Position numbers and translations under genes: made by a program. 7,478 bases of DNA from JAKAWQ01 sp035503055 (GTDB taxonomy: Bacteria; Pseudomonadota; Alphaproteobacteria; Acetobacterales; Acetobacteraceae). Shown here piece after piece: positions 1-4,835 of the stretch. The notes beneath the pieces were generated by a model that saw only the letters and a list, made by a program, of their open reading frames with translations, searched no databases and had not been told where the DNA came from. Positions within the stretch are counted from its first letter, which is position 1. Each line of letters begins with the position of its first letter. Location of the stretch: the NCBI GenBank assembly GCA_035503055.1, contig DATJTV010000234.1, positions 1 to 7,478 on the forward strand. Reading direction: 5' to 3'.

Positions 1-194
1 CCGGCAAGCGTAAGCGTGTGGTGCGTGACGGAGGCGGGGGGAAGCCCGGGCAACGCGCGATGCTCGGCCGGTGCCATGGGATGCGGTGCCGCCGGCCGGG
101 CCGGTGCCGCCGGCTGGGCCGGTGCCGCCGGTTGGGCCAGCGCCGGCGCCGCCAGCGAAGCTGCAAGCACGAGCGAGAGGAGAAAATATCTCAT
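1..194 (-). CDS. Exported protein, N-terminal part (probable S10 serine carboxypeptidase-like peptidase), truncated by the window edge
   Basis: Only the first 64 codons are inside the window, and the reading frame stays open to base 1. The protein starts MRYFLLSLVLAASLAAPALA, a classical Sec signal peptide: one Arg, a leucine/alanine core, and an ALA|Q signal peptidase I site after residue 20. Residues 21-37 are a Pro/Ala linker (QPAAPAQPAAPARPAAP) encoded by an 18-bp tandem repeat. The segment after it ends ...PPASVTHHTLTLAG, which resembles the start of the mature domain of bacterial S10 peptidases as I remember them (a 'THHTLTLxGR' beta strand). The catalytic Ser/Asp/His region would lie outside the window. 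The start is 11 bases after the stop of the membrane protein gene, with only a weak GGA upstream, so translation is probably coupled to that gene. An exported, operon-linked gene is well supported by frame and signal peptide; the S10 assignment rests on about 12 residues and is tentative. A different periplasmic protein with the same kind of leader is possible. Confidence 0.8.
   Translation of the reverse strand, partial: MRYFLLSLVLAASLAAPALAQPAAPAQPAAPARPAAPHPMAPAEHRALPGLPPASVTHHTLTLA
85..138 (-). repeat. Three 18-bp tandem repeats encoding a Pro/Ala linker
   Basis: Three consecutive 18-bp units (85-102, 103-120, 121-138 on the + strand) read GGTGCCGCCGGCCGGGCC, GGTGCCGCCGGCTGGGCC and GGTGCCGCCGGTTGGGCC. 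They differ only at the 12th and 13th positions. A more divergent fourth unit may follow at 139-156. On the minus strand in the frame of the exported protein they encode hexapeptides of the PAAPAQ/PAAPAR type, directly after the signal peptide cleavage site. Because the unit is a multiple of three, gain or loss of copies would change linker length without a frameshift. Confidence 0.85.
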
Positions 195-205
195 CAAGCG
201 TCCGA

Positions 206-910
206 TCATGCGCCGTGGCATACCAAGCGTGCCAGCAGGGTCTCCCATCCCGGAAGCCCAGGGGTCGCGCCCATCGAGAGCGCCATGGCGCCCATGGCGA
301 GGAACGCGACAGCCCAGCCGAGATCGAGATTGATCCAGAACCGGGTCAGCGCCTTCAAGCCGAGGACCCGGTAGACCAACACCGCCATCGCGGACGCGGT
401 GAGCAGCATGGCGGCCGCCATCGCACCCGGCACCGCGAAGGCGGCGGCCGCGAACCAGCAGAGGCGCGGCCCGAGCGAAGGGCCGGCGGGCTCGAGCAGG
501 AAGAGCACGCTCGCGAGCGGCCCCAGCATCATCACCGGCGAGCCGCAATGCGCGAGCGCCATCGCGAAGGACCAGCGCATCGGCCGGCCCGGCGGGATGC
601 GCGCGAGCAGGCGCGGGTGGGAGGGGCGATAGAGCTTGAAGAGGCCGAAAGCGATGAGCGCGGCGCCGAGCCAAGGCTGGAGCGCCATCGGGTTCGCCCG
701 CGTCAGCGCGAGTGCCAGCGCCGCCGGCAGCAGGAGGGCCAGCATCGCCGCGTAGTGGCCGGCGGCGAGCGATGCCGTGCCGGCGAAAACGGCGCCGGCC
801 GACCGGCGCTCGAGCGCGCGCGAGACCGCATAAAGCCACCCCATCGGCGGGTTGAGGCCCTGGTAAGCCCCCATCGCCACCGCCATGACCCAAAGGGATG
901 CGCCGCCCAT
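206..910 (-). CDS. Conserved-type six-helix inner-membrane protein of unknown function
   Basis: The protein is 234 residues from the ATG at 910. I chose this start because upstream in-frame codons lie inside the end of the SBP56 gene and encode an Arg-rich out-of-frame stretch, while this ATG lies 5 bases after the SBP56 stop and begins just before the first membrane helix. Hydrophobic segments are visible at about residues 5-28, 40-69, 75-94, 112-139, 149-180 and 190-213. Helix 1 has GAYQGLNPPMGW; helix 2 has AAGHYAAML followed by LLP; helix 4 has ALAHCGSPVMML. The NP motif of helix 1 and the GSP motif of helix 4 sit at matching places, and helices 2 and 5 are also alike, so the fold may be two inverted three-helix repeats as in LysE/CcdA/NicO-like transporters. 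That comparison is inference; I do not recognise a named family or substrate. It is the middle gene of an apparent operon between the SBP56 gene and the exported protein, likely translationally coupled on both sides. A role in moving a metal, thiol or related small molecule would fit but is not shown. Confidence 0.85.
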   Translation of the reverse strand: MGGASLWVMAVAMGAYQGLNPPMGWLYAVSRALERRSAGAVFAGTASLAAGHYAAMLALLLPAALALALTRANPMALQPWLGAALIAFGLFKLYRPSHPRLLARIPPGRPMRWSFAMALAHCGSPVMMLGPLASVLFLLEPAGPSLGPRLCWFAAAAFAVPGAMAAAMLLTASAMAVLVYRVLGLKALTRFWINLDLGWAVAFLAMGAMALSMGATPGLPGWETLLARLVCHGA

Positions 911-915
911 GCGTC

Positions 916-2340
916 TCAAGCAGAGGCGAAGCAGAAGCTTTCCGTCGAGCAGTCCCCCCCTTCCAGCCGGATCTGGTGGGCGCGGAATCCGGCGGGGAAG
1001 TCGATCAGGAATTTCGGATCGAGCGTGAGTCCGCCCTCGGCGCCGGCGTTCGCCATCGCAATCTGCCCGGGCAGGCCGGCGGGATAGAACTGCTCGTCCC
1101 ACGAGCTGTAGAGCGAGTTCGTGAAATAGACCCGCCGCCCGTCGCGGCTGATCTCCACCATCTGCGGCGCGCCGTAAAAGGGCCGCCCGGCCGGATGCGC
1201 GGCGTGCCTGGCGACCCCGCCCAGCTGCACCGCGCCGGCGAGAAGCGGCTGCATCGGGTCGCGGACATCGTACTGCCGGAGCTCGCCGGTGCCCCAGCAG
1301 GCGACGTAGAGGAACCGGTCATCGAGCGAGAGATCGATGTCGGTCACTAGCGGCGGCACCGCATTGAACGGTTTGAGGAGTGCCGGAAGGTCATCGGCGG
1401 CGGCGGGCTCGGGCGGAATGGTGGCAGTTTTTCGCGCGTGGAAGCGGCCGCCTTCGCGCCACCCCCCTTCGCGCCACCAGGTCCAGATCGAGCCTTCGAG
1501 GTTGGTGGTATCGACCACGACGCCCAGGAACCCGTGGTCGCTGCGTGGGTCGTGCGCGGGGCGAACCTCGAGCGCCATCTGGTGATTGGCGCCGAGATCG
1601 ATCGTCTGGACGTTGCGCCGCGCCCGCAGATCCCAGAAATGCAAGTGATGGCCGTAGCGGTTGGCGAGCAGGTCCTCGGCCACCAGCCCGTCCTCGAACA
1701 TGGCGGGCCGGCCCCACTCCGAGGACACCATGTAGTCGTGCGGAATATTCCACCAGAAATCATAGCTCATCTCCTGCGCGCCGCGGTCCATCTCCCACTG
1801 CCCCCTGATCTCAAAAGTTTCGCAATCGAGCAGGAAGATTCCGGGAACGCCGAGCTCGCCTGCGACGCCTCGCCCGCCGAGCGTGCTGACGTAGACGCCC
1901 TCCGGCCCGCAATGGACGGTGCGCGGGCGGGAATAGCCGGTCTTGCGCAAGACCTCCTCGGGCGGGATCTCCTTGACGATCGCGGGTCGGCGCGGATCGG
2001 GCCTGGTATCGACGATGTAGATGCGCGATGAGCGTATCCCCGGCACGATCAGATAGCGCCGCTCGGTGAAGGGATGGCCGCTCATCGGGCAAAGGGCGGC
2101 GCTGCACGCATTCCAGCCGTAATGGTGCAGCTCGTCGCCGACGTGGGTGAAGGGCATGCGGCCGACCAGCCGGGCGTAGTGCGGCGAATGGCGATCGACA
2201 TCGACGATGCCGAGCGCGTCGGGCTCGCGCCGGTCGGGGCGCAAGAGCGCCACATAGGCGAGCGTCTCGGCCGGCGCCTCCATCGCCAGCGCCGGCGAAG
2301 GGTAGAAGGTTGGATCCGGGCGCATCCGTGCGGCGCTCAT
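916..2340 (-). CDS. SBP56 family protein (selenium-binding protein / methanethiol oxidase-like)
   Basis: The product has 474 residues, the usual length for SBP56 proteins such as human SELENBP1, and matches that family along its whole length from memory. Landmarks are VDVDRHSPHY (46-55), GDELHHYGWNACSA (68-81), SSRIYIVDT (104-112), a TVHCGPEG segment (141-148), YDFWWNIPHDYMVSSEW (193-209), DIDLSLDDRFLYVACWGTG (334-352), QYDVRDP (356-362), NSLYSSWDEQFYP (408-420) and a C-terminal GGDCS (461-465). Cys79 corresponds to the reactive, selenium-associated Cys57 of the human protein. His72/His73, His143 and His455 are candidates for the metal-binding histidines of the methanethiol oxidases, which convert methanethiol to formaldehyde, H2S and H2O2. 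There is no signal peptide, so this is the cytosolic type, unlike the exported MtoX of Hyphomicrobium, and no SCO1/MauG-type maturation gene is visible here. The start has a strong ribosome site (GGGAGGG, 7 bases upstream). An in-frame 15-bp duplication repeats WREGG at about residues 290-298. Family membership is very secure; the substrate is not. Confidence 0.95.
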   Translation of the reverse strand: MSAARMRPDPTFYPSPALAMEAPAETLAYVALLRPDRREPDALGIVDVDRHSPHYARLVGRMPFTHVGDELHHYGWNACSAALCPMSGHPFTERRYLIVPGIRSSRIYIVDTRPDPRRPAIVKEIPPEEVLRKTGYSRPRTVHCGPEGVYVSTLGGRGVAGELGVPGIFLLDCETFEIRGQWEMDRGAQEMSYDFWWNIPHDYMVSSEWGRPAMFEDGLVAEDLLANRYGHHLHFWDLRARRNVQTIDLGANHQMALEVRPAHDPRSDHGFLGVVVDTTNLEGSIWTWWREGGWREGGRFHARKTATIPPEPAAADDLPALLKPFNAVPPLVTDIDLSLDDRFLYVACWGTGELRQYDVRDPMQPLLAGAVQLGGVARHAAHPAGRPFYGAPQMVEISRDGRRVYFTNSLYSSWDEQFYPAGLPGQIAMANAGAEGGLTLDPKFLIDFPAGFRAHQIRLEGGDCSTESFCFASA

Positions 2341-2347
2341 GGCACTT

Positions 2348-2354
2348 CCCTCCC
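2348..2354 (-). promoter_or_regulatory. Ribosome binding site of the SBP56 gene
   Basis: The minus strand reads GGGAGGG followed by AAGTGCC and the ATG at 2340. This purine-rich Shine-Dalgarno sequence at 7-base spacing supports the start. It contrasts with the weak sites of the two downstream genes, as expected if only the first gene of the operon recruits ribosomes independently. I see no convincing -35/-10 pair in the 240 bases upstream. Confidence 0.7.
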
Positions 2355-2426
2355 TTTTCTTTTCTCTCGGGCGCCGGCCTTGACGGGAACGGCGACTTCA
2401 GGCTCCAGCGGCCCGCGATGAAGAGT

Positions 2427-2465
2427 GTTCTCTTTTGAAAAAGAGAACCAGAAATCTTTTATTCG
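2427..2465 (+). repeat. Hairpin unit A of an inverted pair
   Basis: GTTCTCTTTT-GA-AAAAGAGAAC (2427-2448) is a perfect 10-bp inverted repeat with a 2-base centre, followed by CAGAAATCTTTTATTCG. The same pattern, hairpin then A-rich/T-rich tail ending ATTCG, recurs on the opposite strand at 2559-2518 (unit B). The two units are not identical, so they are diverged copies of one element or one large imperfect palindrome rather than a recent duplication. Confidence 0.75.
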
Positions 2466-2517
2466 CTTGCTTTCATCGGGTCGTTCGGAGTCCGAAGTCG
2501 GCGCCGGGCCCGGAAAA

Positions 2518-2559
2518 CGAATGAAAGTCTTTTTGCTTCTTTTTCTTCAGAAAAAGAAG
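2518..2559 (-). repeat. Hairpin unit B of an inverted pair
   Basis: Read on the minus strand, CTTCTTTTTCT-GA-AGAAAAAGAAG (2559-2536) is a perfect 11-bp inverted repeat, followed by CAAAAAGACTTTCATTCG (2535-2518). It aligns with unit A over hairpin and tail, both ending in ATTCG. The 52 bases between the units (2466-2517) are GC-rich. I recall similar T-rich/A-rich hairpins between genes in Acetobacteraceae genomes, but cannot verify this here. Confidence 0.75.
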
Positions 2560-2572
2560 GCTCTTCTTTTTC
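2536..2572 (-). terminator. Possible terminator with two alternative hairpins after the chemoreceptor gene
   Basis: Three arms lie in a row: CTTCTTTTTCT (2536-2546), its complement (2549-2559, with 2550-2559 shared), and CTTCTTTTTC (2563-2572). The middle arm can pair with either neighbour, giving an 11-bp stem at 2536-2559 or a 10-bp stem with a 3-base loop at 2550-2572, but not both. The second stem begins 10 bases beyond the chemoreceptor stop codon, and its trailing arm on the minus strand is T-rich, a plausible end point for that transcript. The stems lack the usual GC-rich base, so intrinsic termination is probable rather than certain. Confidence 0.45.
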
Positions 2573-2581
2573 AGGGCTTCG

Positions 2582-4642
2582 TCAGGCGGCCAGGCGCTTA
2601 TCGCTCTGCCGCATGCCGCTCAAGAGCGCATCGATCCCGTCGCGCAAGAGGCCAAGCCGCTGGTCGAGGTCGGTCGCGACGGCGCCGATGCGCTGGGCCG
2701 CGCCCGAGGTGTCCTCGGTGCGCTGGCGCAGCCCGGCGATGCCGCTCGAGACCGTGCCGGTGCCGTGCGCGGCCTGCTGCACGCTGCGGGCGATCTCGTC
2801 GGTCGCCGCGCGTTGCTGCTCGACCGCGCTCGAGACCGTGGTGGCGATCATCGTGAGCCCGCCGATCCGTTCGGCGACCTTGGTGATCGAGGCGACGGAA
2901 TCGCGCGTCTCCGCCTGGATCGTTGCGATCTGTGCCGCGATCTTGCCGGTCGCCTGTGCCGTCTGGTTGGCGAGACTCTTCACCTCCCCGGCCACCACGG
3001 CGAAGCCCTTGCCGGCGTCGCCCGCGCGCGCCGCCTCGATCGTCGCGTTGAGCGCGAGCAGATTGGTCTGGCCGGCGATGTCCTCGATCAGCCGCACCAC
3101 CTCGCCGATGCCGGACGCGGTTTGCGCCAGCACGCCGACGCGCTCGGCCGAGCCGTTGGCATCGCCGGCGGCTCCCTCCACCGCCGTCGCCGCCTCCGCC
3201 ATCCGGGCCGCGATCTCGCGGATCGAGGCGGAAAGCTCCTCGGTCGCGGCGGCGAGCTGATCGACGCCGGCGCTGGCGCCGGCCGCGCTTTCGGCGATCG
3301 TGCCGGCCTCGCCGCGCGCGCCCTGCGCCAGCGCGTTGAGATCGTCCGCGGTGTGCTTCAGCGTTCCCGCCGCCTCGGCGACGCCGGCGACCGCCTCGCT
3401 CGCCCGCTGCTCGAAACCCGCGAGAAGGGCCGCGAGGCGGGCCGCCTCGGCGAGCTTCGCCTCTTGCTCGGCGGAAGCGGCGGCGGCGGCCTCGCGCGCC
3501 CGGGCGGCACCAGCGCGCAATGTCTCGACGGCCTTGGCGATGGCGCCGACCTCGTCGCCGCGCTCGCGGTCGGGCACGCTCGTCTCGAGCGCGCCCGCGG
3601 CGATCCGCCCGAGCGTTTCGGTCAGCCGCCCGAGCGGCGCGATCACCCGCGACCAGCAGAGTGCCGCGCTGCCGAGCGCCACCCCGAGTGTGGCGAGCAT
3701 GGCGAAGAGGGCGAGCGCCAGCCTCACATGTGCGGCGGCGCGCTCGTTTTGCGCGGCGGTCAGCGCCGCATGCAGCACGCCCTCGCGCGGCGGTGCGAGA
3801 GTCGCGAGCCAGTGCACCGCGAACGCGTGCAGCGCGGCCGCGATGGCGGGGCTGCCGCTGCCGCTGCCCACCTGGTCGATCGCCTGGAGAAACCTCGGCT
3901 CGGCCACCGCCATGAAGCCCTGGTCGATCGTCGCCAGCGCCGCGTCGCGTTCGGGGTTCGGCGGGAGCGAGCGGGCCTTGCGCTTGGTCACCGCCCAGAG
4001 CTCGTTGACCGCGCCGGTCATCCGGTCGAGCCGCCGGACCACACCGGTGCGTCCCGGCGCGCCGCTCTTCGCGAGCTCCTCGAGGGTCATCGCGGAACGC
4101 AAACCGGTGAGCGCGCGGAGGCTCATGAGCAGGTCGGCGACGTCGGTCTCCGCCGCAACGCCCGGATCCACCCGCATCAGCCGCCGCTGCAGCGTCGCGT
4201 CAAGCGCGCCGAACGAGTTGACGAGCGCGGTGGGCGCGGCGATCGCGGCCTTTGCGAGACTTGGCACCGGCGCGCCGTTCGCGGCCCGGAACTGGTCGAG
4301 CACGCCGCCAATCGTCTCCTCCTCCTGCTCGAGCTCCGCGACCGGCAGGCCGAGTGCCGCGACCGCCGCGCGGGCGGCGGCGCGTTGCTGGGCCGCATCG
4401 GCAAAAGACGCCTCGTTGGCCACCATCGTCGTCTCCCCGCTCACCAGCAGGATCAGCGGGCCGCGCTCCACTGCGCTCGCGACGCCGGCGCGCATCGAGA
4501 GGACGAGCGCGCGCGTGAGGGCGATCGCCTCTCCGGCGCGCCCCGATTCCGACCAGGAGCGCCCGACGATCCAGCCCGAGGCGATCAGGCCCGGCACCGC
4601 AATGATGAGCAAGGCAAGAAAGAACAGGGTCCGAACCCGCAT
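2582..4642 (-). CDS. Methyl-accepting chemotaxis protein (transmembrane chemoreceptor)
   Basis: The protein has 686 residues from the ATG at 4642. This start is preferred over an upstream ATG at 4744 because GAGGAG lies 7 bases before it and the protein then begins MRVRTLFFLALL, directly entering the first membrane helix (about 6-26). Residues 27-306 form the extracytoplasmic sensor region, Ala-rich and probably all helical; at roughly 280 residues it is about twice the size of a single four-helix bundle. The second membrane helix is at about 307-330, HAMP at 331-384, and a long coiled-coil signalling domain follows. Its tip (about 520-541) carries the near-invariant EDIAGQTNLLALNATIEAARAG, which binds CheA and CheW, followed by GKGFAVVAGEVKSLA. 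Glu/Gln-rich heptads such as ATEELSASIREIA are likely methylation sites for CheR/CheB. The C-terminus ends DKRLAA and lacks an NWETF-type CheR-docking pentapeptide. The gene is divergent from fliF, fitting a role in motility control. The ligand cannot be told from sequence. Confidence 0.95.
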   Translation of the reverse strand: MRVRTLFFLALLIIAVPGLIASGWIVGRSWSESGRAGEAIALTRALVLSMRAGVASAVERGPLILLVSGETTMVANEASFADAAQQRAAARAAVAALGLPVAELEQEEETIGGVLDQFRAANGAPVPSLAKAAIAAPTALVNSFGALDATLQRRLMRVDPGVAAETDVADLLMSLRALTGLRSAMTLEELAKSGAPGRTGVVRRLDRMTGAVNELWAVTKRKARSLPPNPERDAALATIDQGFMAVAEPRFLQAIDQVGSGSGSPAIAAALHAFAVHWLATLAPPREGVLHAALTAAQNERAAAHVRLALALFAMLATLGVALGSAALCWSRVIAPLGRLTETLGRIAAGALETSVPDRERGDEVGAIAKAVETLRAGAARAREAAAAASAEQEAKLAEAARLAALLAGFEQRASEAVAGVAEAAGTLKHTADDLNALAQGARGEAGTIAESAAGASAGVDQLAAATEELSASIREIAARMAEAATAVEGAAGDANGSAERVGVLAQTASGIGEVVRLIEDIAGQTNLLALNATIEAARAGDAGKGFAVVAGEVKSLANQTAQATGKIAAQIATIQAETRDSVASITKVAERIGGLTMIATTVSSAVEQQRAATDEIARSVQQAAHGTGTVSSGIAGLRQRTEDTSGAAQRIGAVATDLDQRLGLLRDGIDALLSGMRQSDKRLAA

Positions 4643-4649
4643 CCCGAGG

Positions 4650-4655
4650 CTCCTC
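4650..4655 (-). promoter_or_regulatory. Ribosome binding site fixing the chemoreceptor start
   Basis: The minus strand reads AAAGAGGAG, then CCTCGGG, then ATG. GAGGAG at 7-base spacing is the strongest Shine-Dalgarno site in the window and decides in favour of the start at 4642 instead of the in-frame ATG 102 bases upstream, which would add 34 polar residues before the membrane helix. Confidence 0.8.
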
Positions 4656-4740
4656 TTTCCGGCGAGAGAGTTGCGGGAAGCGGATTGATGCCGGGTTAAT
4701 CGCAATCGCTCGCCGTCCGCGCCCGGCATTTCCTGCCGAT

Positions 4741-4762
4741 GCATTTACCGCACGGTAATTGC
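4741..4762. promoter_or_regulatory. Near-perfect 22-bp palindrome upstream of fliF, candidate operator
   Basis: Arms GCATTTACCG and CGGTAATTGC flank a CA centre. They pair over 9 of 10 positions, and the inner TTACCG/CGGTAA (4745-4758) is perfect. The symmetry suits a dimeric DNA-binding regulator. The site ends 73 bases before the preferred fliF start and 1 base before an alternative ATG at 4764, and lies about 100 bases upstream of the chemoreceptor start, so a bound protein could affect either gene. I do not recognise the regulator. Confidence 0.5.
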
Positions 4763-4835
4763 CATGAAGCAGCCTTCGCCCGCGGCAGAAGGCTGGAAAG
4801 CGCGTCATGCGAAGTCAAACCTGGCGCGGGGTGCC

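Larger units (their letters stand above)
2341..2581. other. Intergenic island between the chemoreceptor and SBP56 genes
   Basis: These 241 bases contain no gene. The part from about 2420 to 2580 is clearly richer in A/T than anything else in the window, with runs such as TTTTT and AAAAA on both strands, and carries the hairpin units listed separately. The centre has a small palindrome TTCGGA-G-TCCGAA (2484-2496) and a self-complementary CCGGGCCCGG (2504-2513). The region must hold the 3' end signal of the chemoreceptor transcript and the promoter of the SBP56 operon. Confidence 0.8.
4643..4835. promoter_or_regulatory. Divergent control region between the chemoreceptor gene and fliF
   Basis: These 193 bases lie between two divergently read genes and must hold both promoters. 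The stretch 4681-4762 is less GC-rich than the flanking genes and contains the palindrome listed separately. I looked for sigma-54 (GG-N10-GC), sigma-28 and CtrA-type (TTAA-N7-TTAA) signals and found no full match, so the promoter classes remain open. Confidence 0.55.

Noticed and set aside
71..1087. Long + strand open frame rich in Arg, His and Glu opposite the membrane protein gene
   Set aside because: It is an antisense shadow: the composition is typical of the complement of a high-GC gene, there is no family resemblance, and the minus strand encodes a coherent membrane protein and a signal peptide.
911..1102. Extended start of the membrane protein at the ATG at 1102
   Set aside because: The extra 64 residues overlap the SBP56 coding sequence in another frame and are an Arg/Pro-rich shadow sequence, while the ATG at 910 begins right before the first helix.
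2765..4699. 644-codon + strand open frame opposite the chemoreceptor gene
   Set aside because: The Arg/Gly/Asp-rich low-complexity translation is the expected mirror of a high-GC coding strand, whereas the minus strand shows all landmark motifs of a chemoreceptor.
4691..4720. Possible CtrA site (TTAA at 4696-4699, TTAACC on the minus strand)
   Set aside because: Only one half of the TTAA-N7-TTAA consensus is present; the second half position reads CGCT. A single half site is too weak to report.
4721..4740. Possible sigma-54 promoter (GG at 4725-4726, GC at 4735-4736)
   Set aside because: The spacing between GG and GC is 8 bases rather than the required 10, and the surrounding bases do not fit TGGCAC/TTGC.
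4643..4744. Extended start of the chemoreceptor at the ATG at 4744
   Set aside because: It would put 34 polar, Arg-rich residues ahead of the first membrane helix, and a strong ribosome site points to the ATG at 4642.
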